DNA of 64,000 bases from Ogataea parapolymorpha DL-1 (Eukaryota; Ascomycota; Pichiomycetes; Pichiales; Pichiaceae), in the NCBI RefSeq assembly GCF_000187245.1, contig NC_027862.1, positions 1 through 64,000 on the forward strand, in the 5' to 3' direction. Position numbers and translations under genes: made by a program. Numbering within the stretch: position 1 is the stretch's first letter; every line of letters begins with the position of its first letter. Under the pieces are notes generated by a model that was given only the letters and a program-made list of their open reading frames with translations, did not search any database and was not told the origin of the DNA. Shown one piece after another: positions 26,705 to 35,701 of the stretch.

Positions 26705-28989
26705 GCAAACGGAGATGCTATTCTGTTAATCTCTGATACTATATGGCCGCAGTTTTGTATGGTAGTTTCGTTTAAAACCCCATTTGCCAGTAATATCTCC
26801 AGATAGTCTCGCATAGCAATTAGTTCTGGACCGACGAGCTGGCGAAGCAGGCTGTTATCGCATTGCACCGCCGTCCTCAGCCCGGCAAGCACCGCCTCCA
26901 AAACAATCTCCTCGTACTGCACCACCAGCTGTTTCATGTGCTCCGCTAAAATTAGCACCAGCTCCCGCACCATGTCCAGCACCTGGATCGAGGACGGAAT
27001 TGCGCAGTCGAGTATCAGCGCGAGCGTCCTTAGAAAATGCGAGTTAAGGATCGGCGAATAGTGGCCAATCACAAACCCAGAGCCTGTTTTCGAGTTCACG
27101 TATTGCCAGGTCGAAACCAGCAGGAAATACATTTTTGGCAGCTCGTTGTTGATGAACCGCGTGTCTTTGGTTTTGGTCGGCTTTTTCTTGGTCAGTCGCG
27201 ACGAGATGCGCGTTACCGTGCCCGTCAGCTTCAGCGTGTCCATCTGCTCGGTGATACTTTTGAGCTCCGGTTTCTGCTGCTCTTCATACTGAATAAATTG
27301 TCTGTGTATATTTTCTGGTAGCCGCTGCGGTCCTAAACCGGGCACCGTCTCTTTACCAGCCACAAACTCATCATTGAGCCCTGCCTTCTCTCTGGCACTC
27401 AGACTCAAACAGCTCAAGATCAAAATTCGTCTATTTAGCGAAATGTCGCCAGAAAAAAAGCTCTTGATAAGGAACGCCGCTGCCTGCTCAAAATCGCCAA
27501 CGCATATGGCTATGCAGCACGATAGTCGCCACGACTCGAAGTCGGCAAGTTTGTACGAATTCGGAAGGCTCAATACCAAGTCCAGCAGCGCCTCGCTGTA
27601 GAAATGGAGCTCCTGGCTGTTTGCTTTCGTACGAACCAGCGGAGCAAGCACTTTGTACAGAATTTCGTGTTTTTCGTACGCAAGCTGGTCTTTCTGGGAG
27701 TCTGCCTGTAAATACGATATCACCTCTTTGAGGTAGACAGGCGTCGGAACAGTGCGTTTGCGCGGAACCGTCTCGTCGTCGGAATCCTCTGGGTCAGAGT
27801 CGATGACGACGGGAGCTGGTTTAATAATTTTCGTCTCTGTGAATTGTCTTTCTATGGTTTGTTCTTTGCTTCTGATGATGGAAAATGCTTCCTCAAGTGT
27901 GCAGTCGGGAATTGGTTTAGTAATTTTGTTCATAAATATTTCTCTCTCCCGATTGTGCTCCTCAATGTCAAACATTGGCTTTTTATTCAATCGTTCGTAA
28001 ATTAAATCGCCCACAACCATCCCGAAAAACCTCACCTTCGGCGAGTTCGACTCCAAATGGTTGCTGATGGCGTCCAGAAACTCGCCTTGCGTCGATATGT
28101 CCTTTATCTGTGTGTCATTCAGCTTCCGCAGCAACAAGAGCAAAAGCCGAGTCAAACGCTCGTGTTCGCTGAATGACGTCTGCTGAATATACGATTTCAA
28201 CGAGAACAGCGAAATGTACCTTTGAACAAGTGATTCATCCGCCTGCAAACGACCAACAACAACCTTCTGCAGTTCCAGAGGAGAGTTTACCACAAACGAG
28301 ACTGCTGTGGGCCAGTCGTGGATCTCGAGCTCGCCAATTAGTTTATTGTAGCCAGCAACGTTGCTGTCCTGAATAGCAGACTCTATAAGTCCTAAAAGCC
28401 GCTTTAGGAATGCCATGTCATTCTTGTCGTTAAACTTGGCCACCAAACGAGTGTAAACGGTCTTCTCAAAAGGATCCACTGCGTGCATCCTCAAACAACC
28501 GTTCACAAACCTCCAGTCAGCAACGCTTGAAGAAAGTGCCAGGTCAAGGAGACACTTTGGGTACCTATCTGCTGCTTCCCTCAATTCGTCACTGCGTAGC
28601 TCTGTGGCAGCCCTATTAAGCTCCTCATATACCCTAACAGTCAGCAAAGACCGTAATTCTGACAGTTCGCTATGCTGGACGTTTGTCAAAATCTGTTTGA
28701 ACCTGGGCGCACTGACAGTATCGGCCAGTGCCTGTGCAACATTCCCGTCCAATTTCCGTTTGCATTGCAACACCAATTGGCCCAGACCAACTCTGCAACA
28801 CAGAAGATCGCAGATCACCCGTCGCACTTCCTCGTCTGCTAGCTTGTATACGCTGAGGGTATGATTGATCAGCGTTGATGCTATTTGCAGTCGTTCGGCA
28901 TCTTTTTGGTACGCACCAAGGTAGCCGAGCAGCTCCAGAATATTTGCAGGGCCTTTCTTGAGTTCCTCCAAATAGACTTTTAGCTCCAT
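26701..28989 (-). CDS. TEL2: TEL2, subunit of the TTT complex for PIKK kinases
   Basis: A 762-aa helical-repeat protein. With Tti1 and Tti2, Tel2 helps mature Tel1, Mec1, Tor and related kinases and affects telomere length. Seen here: an N-terminal HEAT-like region, an acidic linker with the DSDPEDSDDE run (about 398-407) that in Tel2 proteins is a CK2 target, then PVYLKEVISYL and the C-terminal domain with LNRRILILSCLSLSARE, the best-conserved block of the family. It is convergent with the reductase gene and divergent from CAX4 with only 61 bp between start codons. Confidence 0.85.
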   Translation of the reverse strand: MELKVYLEELKKGPANILELLGYLGAYQKDAERLQIASTLINHTLSVYKLADEEVRRVICDLLCCRVGLGQLVLQCKRKLDGNVAQALADTVSAPRFKQILTNVQHSELSELRSLLTVRVYEELNRAATELRSDELREAADRYPKCLLDLALSSSVADWRFVNGCLRMHAVDPFEKTVYTRLVAKFNDKNDMAFLKRLLGLIESAIQDSNVAGYNKLIGELEIHDWPTAVSFVVNSPLELQKVVVGRLQADESLVQRYISLFSLKSYIQQTSFSEHERLTRLLLLLLRKLNDTQIKDISTQGEFLDAISNHLESNSPKVRFFGMVVGDLIYERLNKKPMFDIEEHNREREIFMNKITKPIPDCTLEEAFSIIRSKEQTIERQFTETKIIKPAPVVIDSDPEDSDDETVPRKRTVPTPVYLKEVISYLQADSQKDQLAYEKHEILYKVLAPLVRTKANSQELHFYSEALLDLVLSLPNSYKLADFESWRLSCCIAICVGDFEQAAAFLIKSFFSGDISLNRRILILSCLSLSAREKAGLNDEFVAGKETVPGLGPQRLPENIHRQFIQYEEQQKPELKSITEQMDTLKLTGTVTRISSRLTKKKPTKTKDTRFINNELPKMYFLLVSTWQYVNSKTGSGFVIGHYSPILNSHFLRTLALILDCAIPSSIQVLDMVRELVLILAEHMKQLVVQYEEIVLEAVLAGLRTAVQCDNSLLRQLVGPELIAMRDYLEILLANGVLNETTIQNCGHIVSEINRIASPFA

Positions 28990-29050
28990 GGGTTTTTTTT
29001 TGTTTTTTTGATTTTATTTTATTTTTCTGATTTATTTTATTTATTTTTTT
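28990..29050. promoter_or_regulatory. 61-bp T-rich divergent promoter of TEL2 and CAX4
   Basis: The whole spacer is nearly pure T on the plus strand, with runs of 5-9 T broken by single A or G. Such poly(dA:dT) tracts exclude nucleosomes and can act as bidirectional promoters in yeasts. No TATA box is present. Confidence 0.55.
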
Positions 29051-29707
29051 ATGAACCCCCTGGTGCCCTTTGACCACACCTACATCCTCTACGACGAGTC
29101 GAACATTCTCAGCTTTGCGGTGGCGCTGTTCTCTCTCCTCCCCATTCTGATTCTCGTGTTTCTCTTCTCCTGGTTTGTTGTGACACGCGAAGTCGAATGC
29201 TGTCTCATTGCAGTGGGACAAGTGCTAAACGATGTCATCAGCTGCACGCTGAAGAGGCTGGTCAAGCTGGAGAGACCGACAAAAGGACAAATCTTTAAGA
29301 AAGACGGCGGGCTCGTTTATGGAATGCCGTCGTCGCACGCCCAGTTCATTGCATTCTTCGTCACGTACATGTCGCTGCGGATGTTCCTGCAGTGGCCCAC
29401 CCCGGTGGAAAGGTCAACGAAAATAGGCCTGTTTCTGCTTCTTGTCGCCGCGCAGGTCCTTGTGTGCTACTCGAGACTCTACTTTGAATACCATAACCTT
29501 GCACAGATATGGGTGGGCACGCTTTTGGGCCAGGTTCTCGGGGGCCTGTGCTTTCTGGTTGTCGCGCTGCTACGAGACCTTGGAGTGGTCAATTGGGTGC
29601 TCGACTTGCAAATCTGTCAATCGCTATTCATGAAAGACTCGTTCTACTCCAAAAATTCCTACCGAACGCTGCGCGACGAGTGGCTTGAATGGAAGAAACA
29701 AGGCTAG
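29051..29707 (+). CDS. CAX4: CAX4, dolichyl pyrophosphate phosphatase
   Basis: A 218-aa ER membrane enzyme that removes a phosphate from dolichyl-PP on the lumenal side, recycling the lipid for N-glycosylation. The PAP2 active site is complete: K68-x6-R75-P76, PSSH at 93-96, and SRLYFEYH near 140-148. Four to five membrane segments are evident. Length is close to the yeast protein (239 aa). Its TAG stop overlaps the TAG stop of GRH1 inside CTAG (29704-29707). Confidence 0.9.
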   Translation: MNPLVPFDHTYILYDESNILSFAVALFSLLPILILVFLFSWFVVTREVECCLIAVGQVLNDVISCTLKRLVKLERPTKGQIFKKDGGLVYGMPSSHAQFIAFFVTYMSLRMFLQWPTPVERSTKIGLFLLLVAAQVLVCYSRLYFEYHNLAQIWVGTLLGQVLGGLCFLVVALLRDLGVVNWVLDLQICQSLFMKDSFYSKNSYRTLRDEWLEWKKQG

Positions 29708-30876
29708 CTCTGCTCCTTGGTAATTTTTGGAGGAGCAGGAACAGTTCCGTGGGTGGTCTTGCTCTCGCCGTCGATGAGTTTGGACTTGGCTGTCTCCTCC
29801 TCGAAATAGCTCGTGAGGTCGCTTTTCGGTGCAACGTACTTGGACGGTTTCTTTCTTCTCGCAACCGGTTCGGCAGGCGTGTCTGCAAACGAGGGAGCAC
29901 GAACTGCCGGCTGCAACACGTTATCTGATTGCGCGGGCACATCGGGCGCCCCTGGCTGTGCACTGAACATCACACCTCCGGGGGTCAGATCGACATCGGA
30001 GTCGTCGTCGTCCTTGTGGTATTTCCCCACCACCTCGGGGATTTTGTGGAGCAAGCCATATCCGATATCGCATCCCAGAAGCCCGCGGCCGCCCCACGTC
30101 TCGTTCGGATACACTGTCACGGGCCTCACGGCGTCGTAGTCGTGGTTGTAAACGTATAGCACGACCGAGCACGGCGTTGCGCCGGACGTAGCGCTCTGCT
30201 GCCATTTATTGTATACAGACTGGATCACTCTGCCCAGCAGATCTTCACCCCCTGTAGCCAGCAGTCCGCCCTCGCAGTTGATTATGTACTCGTCGGGCAT
30301 GATCCCCGCGTGGTACGCCGGCGAGTTCGGATGCACGCGCATCACGTGCCACACGTACCCGGCCGTGCTCAGGGGTGTCAATTGCAACGTAATTTGGAGT
30401 CGTTTGAATGCCGAGTTCTGCACAACGTTCCCGTCCTTTTTCGAGGGCGATATGCTGATGTCGTCTAGCTGCTCGTTATTATCCGCCGTGAACTCATGAT
30501 TTGGGATTGTGACGTCCCGTTCCACTGCTCCTTTTGCGCTCCACACACGGAACACGAGATCGGACTTGTTCGTGTTCACCTCGTAGGCCAAAAACTCTAG
30601 CAGCCGCGTATAGTCGGAGGATGGTTCCTGGCGCGCGTACGGATTGGAATCGTGCGATTCGCCGCTCTGCAAAAACGACACCACTGGGTACCCGTTGATG
30701 GCCATGATGAAATCGAACCAGCTTTCAAACCCATACTTTTCACCCAGCGAGTTTTTGTCGACAGCCAGGACACGCAGGCCCATGGAGTTTTCGGTACTGG
30801 CGTCTGACCCGGCACTGAGATAATTGGTTGCCTGGGTCTCCAGAGTCGACACTATTTTTTTGGCGAATCCAAACAT
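29704..30876 (-). CDS. GRH1: GRH1, GRASP-family Golgi protein
   Basis: A 390-aa peripheral protein of early Golgi and COPII sites, also linked to unconventional secretion. Two tandem PDZ-like GRASP halves are visible: GLRVLAVDKNS to SFLQSG in the first, and GYVWHVMRVHPNSPAYHAGI with GCDIGYGLLHKIP in the second (about 33-285). A Pro/Ser-rich acidic tail follows. The N-terminus MFGFAKK has no Gly2, so it cannot be myristoylated; yeast Grh1 instead uses an acetylated amphipathic helix, and the hydrophobic/basic start here fits that. Confidence 0.9.
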   Translation of the reverse strand: MFGFAKKIVSTLETQATNYLSAGSDASTENSMGLRVLAVDKNSLGEKYGFESWFDFIMAINGYPVVSFLQSGESHDSNPYARQEPSSDYTRLLEFLAYEVNTNKSDLVFRVWSAKGAVERDVTIPNHEFTADNNEQLDDISISPSKKDGNVVQNSAFKRLQITLQLTPLSTAGYVWHVMRVHPNSPAYHAGIMPDEYIINCEGGLLATGGEDLLGRVIQSVYNKWQQSATSGATPCSVVLYVYNHDYDAVRPVTVYPNETWGGRGLLGCDIGYGLLHKIPEVVGKYHKDDDDSDVDLTPGGVMFSAQPGAPDVPAQSDNVLQPAVRAPSFADTPAEPVARRKKPSKYVAPKSDLTSYFEEETAKSKLIDGESKTTHGTVPAPPKITKEQS

Positions 30877-31000
30877 GTGGTGAATAAAAATAAAAAATAA
30901 AAAATAAAATATAGAAAAATATTTTTAATTACTCATAATTTGGAGATTGACCGCACTAAGGCCAGCCCAGTTCCGGCGCCACTTTTCCTGCCTACCAGAC

Positions 31001-32143
31001 ATGTCGTCTACTCTTGAAACAAAAATTCTGCCGGTGAAGCCAGAGTCCATCTCCTTCGAAAATGCAGGAACAACCTTGACTATCACTGATCCAGAAACAA
31101 AGCAAAATTTAGAATACGCCGCAGACATTCTGCGGAACACACACCACGCCGTCGGATTCCCCTCGGAGACGGTCTACGGACTGGGGGCCTCGAGTCTGAG
31201 CTCTGAATCTGTCAAGTCCATATACGCTGCCAAAAACAGGCCGGCAGACAACCCTCTAATCTCGCACGTCTCGTCGATCGACCAGCTCAAACGGAAACTA
31301 ATGGTCCCGGGACAGGAGATCCCTGAGATATATGCACCCTTAATTGAAAAATTCTGGCCTGGTCCGCTCACAATCTTGCTGCCAATGCCTGAAAACGTCC
31401 ATGACTCGCCTATATCACAACTCGTTACGTCTGGACAGCCCACTTTTGCCGTCAGGATGCCCCAAAATCCGGTTGCGCGTGCCCTAATTTATATTTCTGA
31501 CCTTCCGCTTGCTGCACCGTCCGCAAATGCGTCGACAAGACCTTCTCCGACAACGGCCGCACACGTCTACCATGATCTTAAGGGACGCATTCCGCTTATT
31601 TTGGACGGCGGGCCGTCCGATGTTGGGCTTGAAAGTACGGTTGTCGACGGCCTGTGTGACCCGCCAATGCTTCTCAGGCCCGGCGGAATCTCGCTGGAGC
31701 AAATAAAACAGGCAGGCGGGCCCCGGTGGCAGAATATAGTGGTTGCAAAAAAAACAGCAGGAAAATTAGAACCTGTGCGGACACCGGGAATGAAATACCG
31801 CCACTACTCGCCGACGGCAAGGGTGGTTTTGTTCAATAATTGCGGGGATGGAAAGGAAAAAGTCAAAGCATATTTGGAACAGAACAATCTGCAAAATAAA
31901 AAGGTTGCTCTACTCAAGACCCGTCGCTTTGCCCCGGCAAATGATATCAGCCCTCTTATTTCCTACGACGGGACTCTTGGAACTTCAGGCGACGAGATCC
32001 AGCGGAATTTGTTTTCCGCTTTGAGAGCCCTGGACGCCGAGGAATACGATTACATACTGATTGAAGGCGTGGACGAGACTGCCGAGGGTCTTGCGATCAT
32101 GAATAGACTAAGTAAAGCAGCCAGCGAGACCATTAATGGATGA
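31001..32143 (+). CDS. SUA5: SUA5, threonylcarbamoyl-AMP synthase
   Basis: A 380-aa enzyme that makes threonylcarbamoyl-AMP from Thr, bicarbonate and ATP for the t6A base of ANN-decoding tRNAs. The YrdC domain is at about 25-230 (FPSETVYGLGA, KNRPADNPL, PSANAS, VESTVVD-like GLESTVVDGL), followed by the Sua5 domain with PGMKYRHYSP. The first ATG is at 31001. The frame stays open 24 codons upstream without an ATG and encodes a basic, aromatic stretch resembling a mitochondrial presequence. It is divergent from GRH1; 124 bp of A/T-rich DNA separate the ATGs. Confidence 0.92.
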   Translation: MSSTLETKILPVKPESISFENAGTTLTITDPETKQNLEYAADILRNTHHAVGFPSETVYGLGASSLSSESVKSIYAAKNRPADNPLISHVSSIDQLKRKLMVPGQEIPEIYAPLIEKFWPGPLTILLPMPENVHDSPISQLVTSGQPTFAVRMPQNPVARALIYISDLPLAAPSANASTRPSPTTAAHVYHDLKGRIPLILDGGPSDVGLESTVVDGLCDPPMLLRPGGISLEQIKQAGGPRWQNIVVAKKTAGKLEPVRTPGMKYRHYSPTARVVLFNNCGDGKEKVKAYLEQNNLQNKKVALLKTRRFAPANDISPLISYDGTLGTSGDEIQRNLFSALRALDAEEYDYILIEGVDETAEGLAIMNRLSKAASETING

Positions 32144-32177
32144 ACTTTTATTAAACACACATTTCTTCACAAACTCA

Positions 32178-33725
32178 TTACAACTCATCATGAGTACTGT
32201 CCTTAGTGTCGGACTCCGGTTTATCAGCTCCGCCGCTCTTAGCGTCTCTGATGGCCAAACCGTCAACACCAAAGGTACCCTTCTCTTGAATGAAAGAAGC
32301 TAGGGACTCCAAAGTTCTTTGTCCCTCGTAATTGACCGGACCAGAACCGTCAGCTGGATAAAGGAAAATGGTAGGGTATCCGGTGATCTCGACGCCCGCA
32401 ACATCGTTAGCGGTGTGGTCAATCTTGGCGATCACGACCTTGGCACTAGCAGCGGTGTCGTTCTTGTAGATAGCAGCCAGCTCCTCATATGTAGGGGCAA
32501 GTCTCTTGCAGTGACCACACCATGGAGCATAGTACTCGACCAGAACGTCCTTCTTTTGGTTGACGATCTTGTCGTGCTCGTAGCCGACCAAGTGGTAGAC
32601 AGCCTCCTCTTGAGTCTCTGGAATAGGCTCGCTCTTGACAATTGGCTTCAGCTTGCCCTTCTTGAAGTTTTCGACAAATTTAGGAATCTCAGAGAAGTCC
32701 AGATCCTTATCTTGTGGGATGCCGTACTTTAGGTCTCCTTGCAGATCGTGAATGGCAAACAGTGGGAACTTTTCTTGCATGTTGAGGTTTTTAGCGTGCA
32801 TTCCGTATTTCTTGGCCTCGAGTCCGGCGAAATTGATCTCGCCTCTATATTTCTTGGCCAACTTAGTGATTTCGTCTGCGACAGCAGCCTTCTGAGACTC
32901 CTCTTCATAGAAAAAGTATGCTAAAGGAAGTTTGGAGTCCATGTAGGCCTGGAACGTGGCACCGGTGACCTCGCCGAAAAGAGGCTTAGTCTCAACACTA
33001 ATGAATCTCTGCAATCCCTCTTCGTCTATAGTCTTGTTGGTGAGAACAGATGCGTCCTCAATCTTTTCACCCGGTCTGAAAACAACGTAGGTTGGAGTGG
33101 ACTTTTCCTTGACGTATTTCTCAACATACTCAGGGTTGGAGGTCGACACGAACCTGAAGTCGTTTCTAAGACGGTTGGCCAACGAATGGAACGTCTCGTT
33201 GCCGGAAGACTTCGAGTCAGGTGGCAGAACTTGCAAGATCATTGGTTCGCTCAGATCGGCCAGAGCGTCCAGCAGATCAGCCGTATCCTCAAGCAACGAC
33301 ACTGGAGGTAGGGCTTGCTTGATCATGTAGCTGACAATTGCATCTTGTTCTCTTTGGCCCTGGTACTCGGATGGCGTGTTGTTGCCTCTGAAGACCTTGA
33401 GAGATGGATATCCACGGATACCATAGTCCGCACATAGATCTCTCTCTTGGGTGCAATCAATCTGGGCAAGCTTGATGTCTTTCTCGACAAGCTTGTCGGC
33501 AGCAGCGCTAAACTCTGGTCCGAGACGCTTGCAGTGGCCACACCATGGCGCAAAGAACTCAGCCAAAACGAGCGGGTTCTCCTTGATAAACGACTCGAAG
33601 CTTTCTGCTGTCAACTTCACAACAGCGGAATCCGGCGACGCAATGGCGGCTTCGTCGGCGTCACCTTTGGCCACAGCCATCATGGCCAAAACAGAGGTCA
33701 GGATCGAGACATTAAACAACTTCAT
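32178..33725 (-). CDS. PDI1: PDI1, protein disulfide isomerase
   Basis: A 515-aa ER-lumen oxidoreductase and chaperone. It has a signal peptide (1 to about 21), an a domain with WCGHC (C62, C65), b and b' domains without cysteines, an a' domain with WCGHC (C403, C406), an acidic tail and the C-terminal ER-retention signal HDEL. Length is normal (yeast 522). The promoter contains two inverted ACGTGTC motifs that could mediate unfolded-protein or stress control. Convergent with SUA5 (34 bp). Confidence 0.97.
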   Translation of the reverse strand: MKLFNVSILTSVLAMMAVAKGDADEAAIASPDSAVVKLTAESFESFIKENPLVLAEFFAPWCGHCKRLGPEFSAAADKLVEKDIKLAQIDCTQERDLCADYGIRGYPSLKVFRGNNTPSEYQGQREQDAIVSYMIKQALPPVSLLEDTADLLDALADLSEPMILQVLPPDSKSSGNETFHSLANRLRNDFRFVSTSNPEYVEKYVKEKSTPTYVVFRPGEKIEDASVLTNKTIDEEGLQRFISVETKPLFGEVTGATFQAYMDSKLPLAYFFYEEESQKAAVADEITKLAKKYRGEINFAGLEAKKYGMHAKNLNMQEKFPLFAIHDLQGDLKYGIPQDKDLDFSEIPKFVENFKKGKLKPIVKSEPIPETQEEAVYHLVGYEHDKIVNQKKDVLVEYYAPWCGHCKRLAPTYEELAAIYKNDTAASAKVVIAKIDHTANDVAGVEITGYPTIFLYPADGSGPVNYEGQRTLESLASFIQEKGTFGVDGLAIRDAKSGGADKPESDTKDSTHDEL

Positions 33726-33763
33726 AATGACTCCGAAAAATAAATTGATTTAATTGTCTTTAT

Positions 33764-33804
33764 ACGTGTCGAAAATATTTGTTGCGTGGCAAAACAAGAC
33801 ACGT
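33764..33804. promoter_or_regulatory. Inverted ACGTGTC pair in the PDI1/GID7 promoter
   Basis: ACGTGTC at 33764-33770 and its reverse complement GACACGT at 33798-33804, the latter within a CACGTG E-box. Spacing to the PDI1 ATG is 38-79 bp. ACGTG-core elements bind bZIP factors such as Hac1, so an unfolded-protein response role is possible; this is by consensus only. Confidence 0.35.
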
Positions 33805-33963
33805 GAGGGTAAGTAAGTATGGGGAAGGCAAAAAAAAAAAGACAAGCCCGTCAAACTTACTAAGCTCTCTTCCTATTACCCGGCCGGGGTCTAAATTTAT
33901 AGGGATTATTTAGTGAGCCTCAAGATAAGATTCGAGCCGGGTTCTTTGTCTCACGTCGCTACC

Positions 33964-35697
33964 ATGTCCCCGAAAAGAAAAGGTTCAATTGCGGCAAATT
34001 CCGACAGTCTATCGGCAAATAACCACACAGGGATTCATTCGCTTCTCTCTGCTGCCATACCAGGTTTAGCCCCTGAAATGAGCTCGATTAAGAACGATCA
34101 GCTATTGCTACTGATTATACAGTATTTAACAGACTTAGGAGGGCCGTTCAAGGACATCGCCGACCACGTAAGCCAGACCACAGGCCTACAAGTCACAGAC
34201 AGCCAACTTAGAGAGTTCAGCGATTTTTTACGTGACACCAAAGTTGACCTAGAGGGGGCAAGTTCCTTAGAATTGATAAACAACAATATAGCCCAGCTTG
34301 TGGGGGATGACTCGCAATTGACAAGAATTCAACGAGATGTCCGTGTCCTGATCAAAAAGACACTGTTTTTAGAAAGTCTGATACTCCTTAGAAATAACAA
34401 CCGAGCATTGCGAACTCTCAGAACGCTCACAGCAGACTATCCTGACGATGAAAAGGTGGAAAGCTTGAGCAAAAAATTGAGCTCCTTGCTTGTCAGTTTT
34501 GGAGACCAAATCGAGCTTGTTGACTCCAGCACTAAGGCTTTACTCGAAGAGCTAGGATGGCAAATTGGAGGGGACCTTCGTGTTTCGAGAGAGAGCCTTG
34601 TCAACCAGGTATTAGCGCTGCTCCCCTCGGATAAAGTTGTACCGCCGAATAGACTAGCACAGCTGCTGCAACAGGCCTTGGCCTACCAGCAGCTAAACGA
34701 CCCTTACTACATTCCTACGACCACCTCGTCCCAGCCTCTGACCTTACTAAGAGACGCAAATACATACATGAAGGACAAGTTCCCAAAAAACCTGAAGGTG
34801 CGCCTTGAGCACCACGAAAATGAGTGCTGGTTTGTCAAATACTCCAACACGGGGAAATACCTGGCCAGTGCTTCGGTCGATAAAACGATTGCTATCTACG
34901 ATACCCAAACTTACCGATTGCACAAGCACCTCATTGGTCACGACAATACGATCATCTACTTGTCGTGGTCTCACGATGACTCCAAGCTCATCACCTCTTC
35001 TTTCGACCAGACCGTCAAAGTGTGGGATCTTGAATCGGGTAGCTGCATTGCCACCATCTCCGACCAGGACCTGTTCAACTCAAATGTCCGGATTCGGTCA
35101 GTGGAATTTTTCAAGAACAGTGACCAGTTCATCATCGGCTCACCGGACAAAAAGTTGTGCATCTTCAACTTGGACAAGGAGCTGGTATATGATTTCAAGA
35201 TCTCGCACCGAATAGAAGATCTGGCTCTGGTCAACGACGAAAAGTTACTTGTTGTGACGCATTCATGCCAACTGATGATTTACGACATCACTTCCTCCAG
35301 CTACGAGCTTTCTAGTATCATCAATATTGAAAAACAATTGACCTCCATAACCGTGTCGCCTGACGATCCCGATCATTGTCTGATAAACGTGAAGGCAGAC
35401 GAGTTACAACTCTGGAACATCTCCAAGACGTCCAGACCGTACCTCGTGAACAAATACTACGGACTGCAGCAGTCGGACTACATAATTAGGGGCTGCGTTA
35501 CAGATAAGAACCTTGTTCTTAGTGGTAGCGAGGACGGGCTGATTTACATTTGGAACAAAAAGTTTGGGAATCTCATAGAGTGTTTGAAAGGGCACAAGTC
35601 TCTCATCAACTGCATCGACTGGAAACCAACCGACAATGACGACTACGAATGGGCCAGCTGTGGCGACGACGGGGTGGTGAACATCTGGGGCATTTAA
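33964..35697 (+). CDS. GID7: GID7, WD40 subunit of the GID/CTLH ubiquitin ligase
   Basis: A 577-aa protein. An ATG in good context (ACCATG) at 33964 is the first in frame; earlier codons lack ATG. A LisH/CTLH-type helical region (about 40-190) precedes a WD40 propeller (about 275-577) with repeats such as SVDKTIAIYD, SFDQTVKVWD and DGVVNIW at the end. This is the Gid7/WDR26 arrangement. The GID ligase degrades gluconeogenic enzymes on return to glucose; in methylotrophic yeasts it also has roles in peroxisome and enzyme turnover. S. cerevisiae Gid7 is longer (745 aa). It ends four bases before the ATG22 stop on the other strand. Confidence 0.85.
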   Translation: MSPKRKGSIAANSDSLSANNHTGIHSLLSAAIPGLAPEMSSIKNDQLLLLIIQYLTDLGGPFKDIADHVSQTTGLQVTDSQLREFSDFLRDTKVDLEGASSLELINNNIAQLVGDDSQLTRIQRDVRVLIKKTLFLESLILLRNNNRALRTLRTLTADYPDDEKVESLSKKLSSLLVSFGDQIELVDSSTKALLEELGWQIGGDLRVSRESLVNQVLALLPSDKVVPPNRLAQLLQQALAYQQLNDPYYIPTTTSSQPLTLLRDANTYMKDKFPKNLKVRLEHHENECWFVKYSNTGKYLASASVDKTIAIYDTQTYRLHKHLIGHDNTIIYLSWSHDDSKLITSSFDQTVKVWDLESGSCIATISDQDLFNSNVRIRSVEFFKNSDQFIIGSPDKKLCIFNLDKELVYDFKISHRIEDLALVNDEKLLVVTHSCQLMIYDITSSSYELSSIINIEKQLTSITVSPDDPDHCLINVKADELQLWNISKTSRPYLVNKYYGLQQSDYIIRGCVTDKNLVLSGSEDGLIYIWNKKFGNLIECLKGHKSLINCIDWKPTDNDDYEWASCGDDGVVNIWGI

Positions 35698-35701
35698 GAG
35701 T

